A DNA stretch of 26,736 bases from a virus (IMGVR_UViG_3300018424_000193:1-26736); one strand, 5' to 3'. Counted from the first letter of the stretch, positions 8,838 to 17,156 are shown. Translations and numbers: made by a program. The notes: generated by a model not told the origin, from the letters alone.

Positions 8838-9605
8838 ATGAAACTCATTATAGGTTGTCCAATTTATAAAAGAAGTTGGATATTAGATGAGTGGATTCAA
8901 TGCGTTCTTTCTCAGTCGTTAGATTTATCTAACGTTGGTTTTGTTTTTGAAACTTCTCCAAATGATGACGAGACTGTTTTAAGATTAAAGGCTTGGAAGC
9001 AGTTAGATAAAAGAATTCCTCATTTTGATATCGTTGAGAGGGATGATATTCCTCACTTTGAGCATACTGATAATGGTCGTCAATGGACTATATCTAAGTA
9101 TGTTAATATGGTTAATTTAAGAAATTCTGTTTTATCTAAAGTTAGAGAAATTGAGCCAGATTATTATTTTAGTTTAGATTCTGATATTCTTTTAAAAAAT
9201 CCTAATACATTAGAGCTTTTAATATCTCACATAAAAGATGGCGCAGATGCTGTAAATCCCTTGATGTTTATGACTCCTGTTGGAACTAACTTTCCAAGTG
9301 TTATGACATGGAGGGATTCGGAAAGTAATAGGGGCTTTAGGGATAAAGATTATCCTTTGGGAACTTATTTTAAGGCTGATATTATTATGGCCGCTAAAAT
9401 GATGAGTAAGAAAGTTTATCAAAGCGTTAATTATGAGGTTCATCCTCAGGGTGAGGATTTGGGTTGGTCTTTAGGTTGTAGGAATATGGGGTACGATCTT
9501 TTTTGCGCCTCTTACATATATGCTCCTCATATAATGTCGCCTTTAATGTATCAATCCTACAAAAAAACAGGCGATAGAAGAAAAGATATATATCAATTGG
9601 TATAA
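8838..9605 (+). CDS. Glycosyltransferase-like protein (GT-A fold)
   Basis: The protein has 255 residues. The N-terminus starts with a strand and loop typical of GT2-like enzymes (KLIIGCPIYKR, residues 2-12) and the metal-binding DxD-type motif appears as SLDSDI, with DSD at 114-116, after a run of helices. A later HPQGEDLGWS segment (about residues 201-210) resembles the acidic catalytic loop of such enzymes. It would transfer a sugar from a nucleotide-sugar donor; the acceptor is unknown. No signal peptide or membrane segment is seen, so it should act in the cytoplasm. It starts 1 base after the previous stop, inside the head gene cluster between portal and protease, which points to modification of virion proteins rather than DNA or host surface. 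An inserted cargo gene is the alternative. Confidence 0.75.
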   Translation: MKLIIGCPIYKRSWILDEWIQCVLSQSLDLSNVGFVFETSPNDDETVLRLKAWKQLDKRIPHFDIVERDDIPHFEHTDNGRQWTISKYVNMVNLRNSVLSKVREIEPDYYFSLDSDILLKNPNTLELLISHIKDGADAVNPLMFMTPVGTNFPSVMTWRDSESNRGFRDKDYPLGTYFKADIIMAAKMMSKKVYQSVNYEVHPQGEDLGWSLGCRNMGYDLFCASYIYAPHIMSPLMYQSYKKTGDRRKDIYQLV

Positions 9606-9617
9606 ATTCATATAAAT

Positions 9618-9651
9618 TTGTTCAATGTTAGAAAAACAAATTTACTATATA
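9618..9651 (+). promoter_or_regulatory. Candidate late promoter before the capsid module
   Basis: The 76-base gap between the glycosyltransferase and the protease contains TTGTTC (9618-9623) and TTACTATATA (9642-9651); the latter includes a TACTAT/TATATA -10-like box about 30 bases before the protease start. The ten-base TTACTATATA also occurs at 20986-20995 before the tail sheath. The spacing of TTGTTC to TACTAT is 19 bases, so the -35 is uncertain. Confidence 0.45.
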
Positions 9652-9681
9652 GCATGGTTAACCAAACAGAAGGATAGTTAG

Positions 9682-11394
9682 ATGTCATTTGACTTTGTAG
9701 AAAACTTTACGGTTGAACTTCCAGATTTTTCAAAATCAGATCTAGACTTTTCAGAGAGCTTCAACTCTAAGCACGGTCTCATCATAGAGGTTGCTGCTAT
9801 TCATGAGGGTTTGACGGCTAATTACAATAACTATTCCGCAGATGAGCTGGAGAAAGCTTTGGAATCTTGGGTTGAGCCATATCCTAAGCCTATTATTCTC
9901 AACCACGATTTAAGCACTGAGCCAATTGGTAGGGTTATCGCTGCCAGGATGGATAAAGAATCTGATGGCTCTTCTTTTGTTAGACTGCAGGTTGCTATAA
10001 CAGACCCTGTTGCTGCGCAAAAGGTGATGGATAAGAGGTATCTTACTGGCTCTGTTGGTGGCAGGGCAGGTAAAGCTGTTTGCAGTATAAGTGGTGATGA
10101 TCTTGCTCAGGAAACTGAATCTGGTCGTCCTCGCTTGCCGAAGTTTAAAAGAGGTAAGGTCTACAAGGGCAAGCTTGCGTACATAGATATGCAAGATATC
10201 TCTTTTAAGGAGTACTCTTTTGTTAATCAGCCAGCTGATCAAAAGTCTGGTGTTCGTTCAACTAAAGTTGCTGGTGGAGATGCTCCAGTTGCGGCTTCTG
10301 ACGATTGGGTTGCTAGGAGTTCTGCCTTTGTTCTTCATATGGATACAGAAGATATTGTTTCCGTAGAGGAAAATGAATCGATTCTTAAGAATATGAAGAA
10401 AAAGGATCTTAAGACTACTTATCTTCATACTAAAGGAGCGTTTCTAAGCGCTTTAGCTCTCCATGAGAGCGAAAGTGACATAAGCGAAACAGAATCATTA
10501 CTATCTAATGAAGATTCTGAAAATGAAAAATCTGAGGAGATTTCAACGATGGATGATGTTACCAAAGATGAAGACATCCTAGCTGTTGCCACTGGCTTAA
10601 GTGAGGATCTTTCTAACATCGCTGCTTCCAGCTCCGTTGAAGAGCAGGAAGAGGTAGATGAATCTGCCGATGAAACACAGGATCAGGTTTCTGAGTCAGC
10701 TTCTGAAGACGATCAGGTCGAAGAGGCTGCGGAAGAAGTAGCTGAAGAGGAAAGTGTTGAGGCAGAAGAAGAGGCGACAACCGAAGAGTCTGAGGATTCT
10801 GAGGAAGAAGTTGCCGAAGAGAACTCTGCTGACGATTCAGAAGAGGCGGAAGTACAAGAAGAAGCTGTAGATTCCGAAAATGCTGAAAAGCCAGAGGAGT
10901 CATCGGACGAAGTTGCCGATGAAGTTCAAGAAGAAGCTGATCAAGACAGCGATCTCACCACGGAGCAAAGTAGTGATGAGCAAAGTGTTGATGAGCTAAG
11001 CGCAAAAATTGCTCTTCTTGAAGGTGAAGTTTCATCTCTTAAAGATGAGAATTCAAAACTAAAGGGTGCACTGCACATGACTTTGGTCGAAAGAGTTGTT
11101 GATACTAAGATTGCCTTAGGGATTGAGTCAGTTGACGATAGAGAGAGTCTTGTTGGCGAGCACGCCTCAAGAACCGCTTCATCGCTTGCCGACTCTCTTA
11201 GAGATTTGGCAAAGACCCCTGCCGCTAAGATGAAGTCTTTGGTTATGCCAGAGATTATGTCTGAGGCTGAGGTTGTTGCTGAAGAGAATGTTGTCACCAT
11301 TGATGGAGATAACGAGCCTGAGCATGAAGAAGTTCCAACTAATTCTTTTGAGCAGGTTTTAGTAGACACCCTTATGGGTAGACGTAAACTCTGA
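9682..11394 (+). CDS. Prohead maturation protease fused to acidic scaffold-like region
   Basis: The protein has 570 residues. Residues about 30-190 look like a prohead serine protease of the herpesvirus-assemblin/HK97-type superfamily: NHDLSTEPIGRV (His75 the likely catalytic His), then YLTGSVGGRAG (Ser124 the likely nucleophile) and FKEYSFVNQPAD (about 175-186). Residues about 265-430 are an extreme Glu/Asp/Ser-rich, probably disordered stretch. About 437-463 is a coiled coil (KIALLEGEVSSLKDENSKL) followed by a helical C-terminus. This layout suits a protease that also carries the scaffold on which the capsid assembles. The ATG has GAAGGATAG just upstream. Translation may also begin internally at 10549. 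The next gene has its own AAGGAGA. The protease call is strong; the scaffold role is inferred from composition and position. Confidence 0.85.
   Translation: MSFDFVENFTVELPDFSKSDLDFSESFNSKHGLIIEVAAIHEGLTANYNNYSADELEKALESWVEPYPKPIILNHDLSTEPIGRVIAARMDKESDGSSFVRLQVAITDPVAAQKVMDKRYLTGSVGGRAGKAVCSISGDDLAQETESGRPRLPKFKRGKVYKGKLAYIDMQDISFKEYSFVNQPADQKSGVRSTKVAGGDAPVAASDDWVARSSAFVLHMDTEDIVSVEENESILKNMKKKDLKTTYLHTKGAFLSALALHESESDISETESLLSNEDSENEKSEEISTMDDVTKDEDILAVATGLSEDLSNIAASSSVEEQEEVDESADETQDQVSESASEDDQVEEAAEEVAEEESVEAEEEATTEESEDSEEEVAEENSADDSEEAEVQEEAVDSENAEKPEESSDEVADEVQEEADQDSDLTTEQSSDEQSVDELSAKIALLEGEVSSLKDENSKLKGALHMTLVERVVDTKIALGIESVDDRESLVGEHASRTASSLADSLRDLAKTPAAKMKSLVMPEIMSEAEVVAEENVVTIDGDNEPEHEEVPTNSFEQVLVDTLMGRRKL
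10549..11394 (+). CDS. Possible nested scaffold protein from an internal in-frame start
   Basis: Within the protease gene an in-frame ATG at 10549 (Met290, MDDVTKDED) is preceded by GAGGAGA (10534-10540) with the core 9 bases upstream. It would yield a 281-residue protein with the acidic region, coiled coil and helical C-terminus but no protease. Lambda C/Nu3 and similar phage genes make scaffold in this way. The acidic codons GAG/GAA create purine-rich strings by chance, so the site is a candidate only. Confidence 0.45.
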   Translation: MDDVTKDEDILAVATGLSEDLSNIAASSSVEEQEEVDESADETQDQVSESASEDDQVEEAAEEVAEEESVEAEEEATTEESEDSEEEVAEENSADDSEEAEVQEEAVDSENAEKPEESSDEVADEVQEEADQDSDLTTEQSSDEQSVDELSAKIALLEGEVSSLKDENSKLKGALHMTLVERVVDTKIALGIESVDDRESLVGEHASRTASSLADSLRDLAKTPAAKMKSLVMPEIMSEAEVVAEENVVTIDGDNEPEHEEVPTNSFEQVLVDTLMGRRKL

Positions 11395-11413
11395 TAATTA
11401 AGGAGATAATAAA

Positions 11414-12184
11414 ATGAGTTTAGCAAAGTTCCGTAAAGTACATAGCAAGACAGGTTCAGGTCGCTTTGTTGTTTCTGAGGGTGTTGCCCCCAGCGCATAC
11501 CTGCTCCCTGACCAGGGTCTTCCCACATGGTACTACGACAGTGAAGATGATCGTTTCGAGATTGTCGTCACCAAGGGTACTATCCTTTCGGTGGTTGCCG
11601 ACAGCAATGGCGATGCAAGAGTTGTTCCCGCAAACGGTACATCTTCATCTGTCACCTGGGGCGACACCATGAGCGGCTGGGATCCACTTGATGGTGCTAC
11701 ACCAACTAGCACAAGTGGTTCTACCGATACTGTGACTGTTCCTGCACGTTCAGTTCCAATCGGTTGCGCTCAGTACGATCTCTACAGACCATTTGACAAG
11801 GGCACCTCACAGGGCGCCGGGTTCATTACACATGGTTACGTAGAGTATCCAATGGTTGACGGCCTTAACGCCGACGTTGCCATTGGGGACGCTGTACGTG
11901 CCGACCATATGGGTCGTCCCGTTAAGCTTACCGCTGCAGAGCAGTACAACAGCAGCGCTGTTTACTCACACCTGCAGGTTGGCAAGGTCATTGAGGTTGA
12001 GAAGTTTGCTACAAACTTCGATGATGGCCTTCTCAGCTACATGCAGCTTCCATCTGATCCAGGTGCACTGAAGACTGTATATGAGCTTACCCGCTCTGGT
12101 ACTTATAGCGGCAAGCTCGGTATTCGTTCAAACCTGGACGTACATAATGTGATTGGTGCATTCCGCGTCAATCTCACACTCTGA
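11414..12184 (+). CDS. Probable capsid decoration or abundant head protein
   Basis: The protein has 256 residues and lies between protease/scaffold and major capsid protein, the usual place for a decoration (cement) protein. The sequence is beta-rich with a flexible Thr/Ser/Gly stretch (about residues 94-108) and ends in a hydrophobic strand (VIGAFRVNLTL). No enzyme motif is seen. The gene uses markedly more C-ending codons (GGC, ACC, GTC, TAC) than the AT-rich genes upstream, matching the major capsid gene and suggesting very high expression. AAGGAGA lies before the ATG, and the gene ends with tandem stops TGA TAA. The sequence supports an abundant virion protein; the exact decoration role is inferred from neighbours. 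Confidence 0.65.
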   Translation: MSLAKFRKVHSKTGSGRFVVSEGVAPSAYLLPDQGLPTWYYDSEDDRFEIVVTKGTILSVVADSNGDARVVPANGTSSSVTWGDTMSGWDPLDGATPTSTSGSTDTVTVPARSVPIGCAQYDLYRPFDKGTSQGAGFITHGYVEYPMVDGLNADVAIGDAVRADHMGRPVKLTAAEQYNSSAVYSHLQVGKVIEVEKFATNFDDGLLSYMQLPSDPGALKTVYELTRSGTYSGKLGIRSNLDVHNVIGAFRVNLTL

Positions 12185-12215
12185 TAAACTATAGCACAGG
12201 AGGAATAATCCTAAG

Positions 12216-13274
12216 ATGAGTAAGACAATCCAAGAGCTCCTCTCGGGTCTCCCAGCTTGGGAGGCTGCACTGACTGAGGACGGGAACATTGATGAAGAGA
12301 ATAGAGTTACTATTAAGGAAGCTTTTGCGTCCGCTGATGCGGCTGCACTTTTCCCCAAGGTTCTTTCTCGTACTTTAAGGGAAGCAGCTGAGCCACAACT
12401 ATTAGTGACTCCACTACTTTCAACAGTTCGCCTCGGTAAGGGGCGCTCCTTGGAGTTCCCAGCAGTCAACGCAATCCAAGCTGCCGAAATCCCTGAGGGT
12501 CAAGAGTACCCAGAGCAAGCACTCGCCTTCGCAAAGCAGGTAGAGGGCAAAGTTTCAAAGAAGGGCGTTAAGCTCGCCTTCACTGAGGAAGTTATCGCTG
12601 ACTCACTTTGGGACATTGTCGGTCTACATGTCCGCGCTGCTGGCCGTGCCATGGCTCGCCTTAAGGAGCAAATTGCTCTTAGCCGTTTCAAGGATGCAGC
12701 TACTATCGTCTTCGATAATGACGATGTTTCTTACGATAACACAACTGGTCTCGATGTTGATGGCGTCGCCAACAGCACCGTTACCTGGGATGACATCGTA
12801 GATATGGCTGCTGTTCTTATGGCCGAAAATCATGTACCAACAGATTTCATTCTTCACCCACTAATGTGGTCGGTGTTCCTCAAGGACGCCATCTTCCACA
12901 TGGGCGGTGCAGCCTCTGGCGTTGGTACAAGTTGGGGTTATCGTCCTCAGTCCGCTGAGGGTGCACTCAACGCTACCGCTCCCATGGGTCTAAATGTCCT
13001 GGTTTCACCATTCGTCAGCTTCACCGCTAAGAGTGGCGCTACACCAGCCAAGTCAGACCTCTTCCTCATTGACCGCAATGAGGTTGGCACCCTTTTGGTT
13101 AAGGATGACATGAGCACAGATCAGTTCGATGATCCAACTCGTGACATTCGTTCCCTTAAGATGAAGGAGCGCTACGACATCGTAATGCTTGGTGACGGTG
13201 AGGGTATCACTGTTGCTAAGAACGTCAGCCTTGCCCGTAACTACGAGGTTCAGGTTACTAACGAGGCTAGCTGA
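12216..13274 (+). CDS. Major capsid protein (HK97-fold type)
   Basis: The protein has 352 residues and builds the icosahedral head. The position after protease, scaffold-like region and probable decoration protein, the length, and the pattern of an N-terminal helical region, a central strand/helix domain (VKLAFTEEVIADS then a long helix GLHVRAAGRAMARLKEQIAL) and the ending FDDPTRDIRSLKMKERYDIVML, then ITVAKNVSLARN, are typical of HK97-type capsid proteins. Codons are strongly C/G-ending, unlike most genes here, as expected for the most abundant protein. The ribosome binding site AGGAGG (12198-12203) is 12 bases from ATG, longer than usual. The N-terminal roughly 35 residues may be removed by the protease, but the cleavage point cannot be read from sequence. 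Confidence 0.9.
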   Translation: MSKTIQELLSGLPAWEAALTEDGNIDEENRVTIKEAFASADAAALFPKVLSRTLREAAEPQLLVTPLLSTVRLGKGRSLEFPAVNAIQAAEIPEGQEYPEQALAFAKQVEGKVSKKGVKLAFTEEVIADSLWDIVGLHVRAAGRAMARLKEQIALSRFKDAATIVFDNDDVSYDNTTGLDVDGVANSTVTWDDIVDMAAVLMAENHVPTDFILHPLMWSVFLKDAIFHMGGAASGVGTSWGYRPQSAEGALNATAPMGLNVLVSPFVSFTAKSGATPAKSDLFLIDRNEVGTLLVKDDMSTDQFDDPTRDIRSLKMKERYDIVMLGDGEGITVAKNVSLARNYEVQVTNEAS

Positions 13275-13283
13275 TATAGCCTT

Positions 13284-13309
13284 AGGGCGTTATAGTTACG
13301 AAATGCCCT
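13284..13309 (+). terminator. First hairpin after the capsid gene
   Basis: AGGGCGTT (13284-13291) pairs with AATGCCCT (13302-13309), 8 pairs including one G-U, with a 10-base loop. No T tract follows. It stands only 9 bases downstream of the capsid stop and 4 bases before the longer hairpin, so the two may act together in 3'-end protection or attenuation. Confidence 0.4.
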
Positions 13310-13313
13310 GATA

Positions 13314-13351
13314 AACTAGGGGACGGTGGAATAATCTGCCGTCCCCTAGTT
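13314..13351 (+). terminator. Strong 13-bp hairpin after the capsid gene
   Basis: AACTAGGGGACGG (13314-13326) is perfectly complementary to CCGTCCCCTAGTT (13339-13351), with a 12-base loop. The stem is GC-rich in this AT-rich DNA. Only a short TTCTATATT follows rather than a run of T, so it may be a weak or factor-helped terminator, or an RNA stability element for the capsid mRNA. Confidence 0.65.
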
Positions 13352-13407
13352 CTATATTCGGGTATAGTTGTTACTATTGTTGTAGGTTCTTATTGTGAGG
13401 TAGGCTA

Positions 13408-14187
13408 GTGGCGCTTTTTCTGATAGACAGTGCTATTGTTACTGTAAATGCTGTAACGATCAAGTTTGGTAGGACTATAAAAATATCCTCTATAAAAGAT
13501 AGTTGTTTTAGACTATTTACAGATGAGGCTACTCCTGTTGAAACTGTTTCTCCGTTCAGAGTTATTGACACACTAACTGACTACAATCAAGTTAGTCGTG
13601 TCTTAAACTTGTATTGGGACAATATTTTAACTCCTGCCACAGATTATGTTCTTAAAATTTCTGGTCTTTTAGATTCCTCTGGTTTAGCTGTTCCTGAGGA
13701 GCAGATAACCTTTACCAGTTCTACAACTGCAGCTACACCTTCTTATATTCAAGAGACTCAAAATGCCGGGACTATAATTAATGAAGTTCTGATTGAGGAT
13801 AAGTCTGTAAGAGCTGATATTGAAACTGGATATCAGATAATAGCTAAGAATCCTAATTTTTATATAGAAGAAGTTACTCCAACTAATGGGGATTTCTATA
13901 TTAATAATGATGAGAATAATGGTAGAGTTGTTGTAACTTTTAGTTCTCGTCCAGCTTCAAACTTTTTGACTTCTAAGTTTTTTAAGATTCAAAGGAAAAA
14001 GATACAGAAAGCTCCTTCTCGTTGGGAGAATTTGAGTCCGGCTATATCTATGCATTCGTGGAAGCCTGATGTTTATGTTGATTTTCCTTCGAATGATTCA
14101 ACCCCAGTTTACTACGTAGATGGTAAAACTTATTTTGAAACAGGATACAAGTATAGGGTTATTGTCTCTTCGGAGGTGGGAATCTAA
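13408..14187 (+). CDS. Virion protein with Ig-like beta domains, function unknown
   Basis: The protein has 259 residues. The start is a GTG at 13408 with GAGGTAGG just upstream; no ATG is suitably placed. Residues about 1-105 end in SGLAVPEEQITFTS, a pattern of bacterial Ig-like (SbsA/Big-type) domains, where a DSSG-like turn precedes the last strand. Residues about 145-259 look like a second beta sandwich. No catalytic motif is seen. The stop overlaps the next ATG by one base. Codon use returns here to AT-rich, unlike the capsid genes before it, and two hairpins separate the two transcription segments. Location between capsid and fibre-like genes suggests a head-attached structural protein or adaptor. 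Confidence 0.6.
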   Translation: MALFLIDSAIVTVNAVTIKFGRTIKISSIKDSCFRLFTDEATPVETVSPFRVIDTLTDYNQVSRVLNLYWDNILTPATDYVLKISGLLDSSGLAVPEEQITFTSSTTAATPSYIQETQNAGTIINEVLIEDKSVRADIETGYQIIAKNPNFYIEEVTPTNGDFYINNDENNGRVVVTFSSRPASNFLTSKFFKIQRKKIQKAPSRWENLSPAISMHSWKPDVYVDFPSNDSTPVYYVDGKTYFETGYKYRVIVSSEVGI

Positions 14188-14597
14188 TGGCTAATGCACT
14201 TTATGCTAAGGCTAAGGAAGCTTTTTTAGGAGCAGATTTAGATCTTTTAAATGTTACTTTAAAAACAGCTTTAGTAAAAAATACCTACAGTGTTGATTTA
14301 GTGAATCATGAGTTTCTTTCGGATGTCGGCACTGCAAACATTGCAGCAACATCGTTTGCTTTAGAGCAAATAAAGATTGATGACGGCGTTTTTGATGCAG
14401 AGAATGAAACTATAGAAAACTACGGTACAAGCGGTTTTGCTTATCTTATTATCTATCAAGATAGTGGCTTATCTTCTACTTCTAGGTTAATAGCATATAT
14501 CGACACTGCCGATGGTCTTCCAGTGAATAGCACTAACGAAACTATCTCCATTACTATACAGTGGAGTGATCTAGCTACTAAAATATTTAGTTTATAA
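14187..14597 (+). CDS. Small phage structural protein
   Basis: The protein has 136 residues. The opening MANALYAKAKEAFLGADLD, then KTALVKNTYSVDLVNHEFLSD, resembles a family seen in many tailed phages as a small virion protein of unclear role (LYxKxKEAFL, xVALV, HxFLSD). The body is beta-rich and ends with a hydrophobic strand and helix (ISITIQWSDLATKIF). The gene overlaps the preceding one by one base (TAATG). Its neighbour downstream belongs to a family that often accompanies fibre genes, so this may be part of the same appendage. The family resemblance is from memory and was not searched. Confidence 0.65.
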   Translation: MANALYAKAKEAFLGADLDLLNVTLKTALVKNTYSVDLVNHEFLSDVGTANIAATSFALEQIKIDDGVFDAENETIENYGTSGFAYLIIYQDSGLSSTSRLIAYIDTADGLPVNSTNETISITIQWSDLATKIFSL

Positions 14598-14606
14598 GGA
14601 TATAAA

Positions 14607-14945
14607 ATGGCAACTAATTATCCCGGTTCTTTAGACGTTTTAGTTAATCCAACCGATACAGACAGACTTAACTCTGTTACAGTTCCGCACGCTAGACAGC
14701 ACGCTGATGCTAATGATGCGATTGAGGCGCTACAAACAGTTTTAGGTATAAATCCTGCCGGTTCGCATTTAACTGTAAAAGATAGAATAATAGCAGCAGA
14801 AACAGATATCAATAATCAATCAGTTTTAAATGGTTTAACTGACGTTACTATAAGTACAGCTAGTAGTGGCGATGTTCTGCGTTATAGTGGATCTGAATGG
14901 GTGAATTACCCTGAAGAAAACCTTGTTGATGGAGGAAACTTTTAA
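14607..14945 (+). CDS. Fibre-associated small structural protein
   Basis: The protein has 112 residues. The N-terminus ([20 protein letters not shown]), the [20 protein letters not shown] segment (about residues 26-46) and the ending with [16 protein letters not shown] form a module frequently found in phage appendage proteins, sometimes fused to fibre shafts. The central helix likely makes a trimeric contact. GGATAT lies just upstream of the ATG. The next gene, a fibre-like protein, starts 2 bases after its stop, and GGAGG for that gene lies inside this one. The likely role is to link or start the fibre encoded downstream. Confidence 0.65.
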   Translation: MATNYPGSLDVLVNPTDTDRLNSVTVPHARQHADANDAIEALQTVLGINPAGSHLTVKDRIIAAETDINNQSVLNGLTDVTISTASSGDVLRYSGSEWVNYPEENLVDGGNF

Positions 14946-14947
14946 TA

Positions 14948-16756
14948 ATGGCTAATACAATCAGAATCAAAAGAAGGTCTAGTGCCGGGTCAGCAGGTGC
15001 ACCTAGTTCACTGGAAAACGCAGAGTTAGCTTTTAATGAGGCTGATGACACCCTGTACTATGGTAAGGGTACTGGTGGTGCAGGCGGTACTGCAACAAGC
15101 ATTATAGCTATTGGTGGTGACGGTTCTTATGTGACCCGCTCCACTACTCAGTCTATTTCTGGTGATAAAACTTTTACTGGTGTTGTAAATCTTACAGGTG
15201 CAACAGCAACAGCTGCTACTCAGACTCAGGGTGATAACTCTACTAGTGTAGCTACAACCGCGTATGTTGACTCGGCAGTTGCTGGTGGTAACGATCTAAA
15301 TATTGCTGGTGATTCTGGCACTTCTGTAGTTGATCTTGGTTCAGGTGATACGCTAACAATCGCTGGCGGTACAGCTATTACTACTGATGGAACTGTTGCA
15401 GACACAATCACTATTAACCTTGATAACACGGCGGTTTCGCCTGGTTCTTATGGTTCCTCTACTGCAATTCCTACATTTACTGTTGATCAGCAGGGGCGTC
15501 TAACAGCTGCAGGCACTGCTTCTGTTGCCACTACTTTAAGTTTCTCTGGAGAAAGTGGCACTGGATCAATAGATCTTCTAACTGAAGGTTTGGTTTTTGA
15601 AGCCGGTGAAGGAATAGATACCGTTGTTTCAACCGATGGTGGTACTGGGATTGATAAGGTGACTATTTCTGGCGAAGATGCTTCGACAACTAATAAAGGT
15701 ATTGCTTCTTTTGCTTCTACAGATTTTTCTGTGACCAATGGTGCAGTAAGTATTTCTAATGTTAATCTTACTTCACAAACAACAGGGGATTACGTTGCCA
15801 CTATTGCCGGTACAACTAATCAGGTTATTGTTACTGGTGCTGGCACTGAAGGGCGTGCCGTAACGCTTTCTACGCCTCAAGATATTCACACTGGTGCAAG
15901 TCCAACATTTGTTGACTTAACACTTACCGGCGATGCAGCAGTTAACGGTGGAGATATTACTACTACTTCAACAACAGGTAATATTTTTACTACTGGTGCA
16001 ACAACAATTAATGTTGGTTCTGCCACTTCGACAACTAACATTGGTAATGACCTTGTTGTTGGAGGTGACCTTACTGTCAACGGTACTGTGACAACAGTTA
16101 ATTCAACTACCGTTACTGTAGATGATAAGAATCTTGAACTCGGTTCTACTGCAAGCCCAAGTGATGCAACTTCGGATGGTGGCGGTATAACTCTTAAGGG
16201 TACTACCGACAAAACCTTTAACTGGGTTGATGCAACAGATGCCTGGACATCATCAGAGCACATGGACCTGGCTGCTGGCAAAGGCTACTACATTGGTGGT
16301 ACTGAGGTTCTTAATTCAACAACTTTAGGTTCTGGAGTTGTTAACTCTAGCCTTACCTCGGTTGGCACAATTGCTACTGGTGTCTGGCAGGGCACTGAAG
16401 TTGCTATAGCCTATGGTGGTACTGGTGCAACTACAGCATCCGGTGCTAGAACAAATCTTGGCTTAGCTATAGGCACTGATGTTCAGGCATACGATGCGGA
16501 GCTCGCTGCAATTGCTGGCTTGACTTCTGCTGCCGATCAGCTACCTTACTTTACTGGTAGCGGAACTGCAGCTCTGACAACAATGACAGCTTATGCAAGA
16601 ACTCTTTTGGATGACGCTGATGCCGCTACTGCAAGAACCACTCTTGGTCTTGGCACAATGGCAATTCAAAATGCTAACAACGTTAACATTACTGGTGGAA
16701 GTATAGTTAACCTTACAACTTTTGATGGTATAACTATCGACTGCGGTACATTCTGA
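14948..16756 (+). CDS. Repetitive fibre-like protein (possible head fibre)
   Basis: The protein has 602 residues, nearly all Gly, Ser, Thr, Ala, Val and Asp in short beta repeats. The N-terminus ([12 protein letters not shown], then [18 protein letters not shown]) is the attachment module seen in many phage fibres. It is followed by [10 protein letters not shown] and [13 protein letters not shown] motifs, a shaft with repeated TGxTTIxxG-like turns, and the ending [23 protein letters not shown], also frequent in such fibres. No S74 or enzymatic domain is present. GGAGG upstream (14932-14936) supports the ATG; tandem TGA TAA ends the gene. Its place between capsid and neck genes, far from the other fibre gene at 4459, suggests a capsid or neck appendage, though a tail fibre is possible. 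Confidence 0.8.
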   Translation: MANTIRIKRRSSAGSAGAPSSLENAELAFNEADDTLYYGKGTGGAGGTATSIIAIGGDGSYVTRSTTQSISGDKTFTGVVNLTGATATAATQTQGDNSTSVATTAYVDSAVAGGNDLNIAGDSGTSVVDLGSGDTLTIAGGTAITTDGTVADTITINLDNTAVSPGSYGSSTAIPTFTVDQQGRLTAAGTASVATTLSFSGESGTGSIDLLTEGLVFEAGEGIDTVVSTDGGTGIDKVTISGEDASTTNKGIASFASTDFSVTNGAVSISNVNLTSQTTGDYVATIAGTTNQVIVTGAGTEGRAVTLSTPQDIHTGASPTFVDLTLTGDAAVNGGDITTTSTTGNIFTTGATTINVGSATSTTNIGNDLVVGGDLTVNGTVTTVNSTTVTVDDKNLELGSTASPSDATSDGGGITLKGTTDKTFNWVDATDAWTSSEHMDLAAGKGYYIGGTEVLNSTTLGSGVVNSSLTSVGTIATGVWQGTEVAIAYGGTGATTASGARTNLGLAIGTDVQAYDAELAAIAGLTSAADQLPYFTGSGTAALTTMTAYARTLLDDADAATARTTLGLGTMAIQNANNVNITGGSIVNLTTFDGITIDCGTF

Positions 16757-16771
16757 TAAGAAAGGCTCGTC

Positions 16772-17143
16772 ATGCTTTATAGTGAAGCAGTAACGTATAA
16801 TGAGCCGTACTTTCAGTATAATGGTGTAAGGATTGTAGAGCCTGGTTCTTTTGGTCCAACTTCTGTTGTAACAGATTTTAGAGTATTAAAAGTTATTCTT
16901 CTTTCTCCGGAAACTATTGGCTCAACTTTAGTTTTTGTTGATGCAACAAAAGTTATTATATCGACGGGTGTAGTAGATAATACTATAAGCCCTTCTTCAA
17001 TGACTTTTGAAACTTATGACAGTGGGTATATTGCATTCAGTGTTCTAGATGAAGAAGCTTATGCCATAACAAGCGCGCAAACTATTGTGTTGGAAGAAAA
17101 TTCAGCTGGTACAGTAGACGTTACTATAATACCAACATCATAA
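16772..17143 (+). CDS. Small beta-rich protein, unknown
   Basis: The protein has 123 residues with an AGAAAGG ribosome binding site just upstream. Composition is Thr/Val/Ile/Ser-rich with alternating patterns, suggesting a single beta sandwich; no catalytic or metal motif is seen. It follows the fibre-like gene by 15 bases and precedes the connector candidate by 13 bases. It could be a fibre partner or a small decoration protein. I do not recognise the family. Confidence 0.6.
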   Translation: MLYSEAVTYNEPYFQYNGVRIVEPGSFGPTSVVTDFRVLKVILLSPETIGSTLVFVDATKVIISTGVVDNTISPSSMTFETYDSGYIAFSVLDEEAYAITSAQTIVLEENSAGTVDVTIIPTS

Positions 17144-17156
17144 TATAGGAGCATAT

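Noticed and set aside
9601-9618. Two TATAAATT copies as T4-type late promoters
   Set aside because: They differ from TATAAATA, the first overlaps the stop of the glycosyltransferase gene, and the motif does not recur before other late genes.
10941-11528. 195-codon open frame on the - strand over the protease C-terminus
   Set aside because: It lies opposite the Glu/Ser-rich coding sequence, whose repetitive codons keep the opposite frame free of stops; its low-complexity Ser/Leu-rich product has no ribosome binding site and no partner gene on that strand.
12200-12211. Small AGGA-ATAA-TCCT hairpin covering the capsid ribosome binding site
   Set aside because: Only four pairs with a four-base loop; too weak to claim regulation, although it might shorten the effective 12-base spacing.
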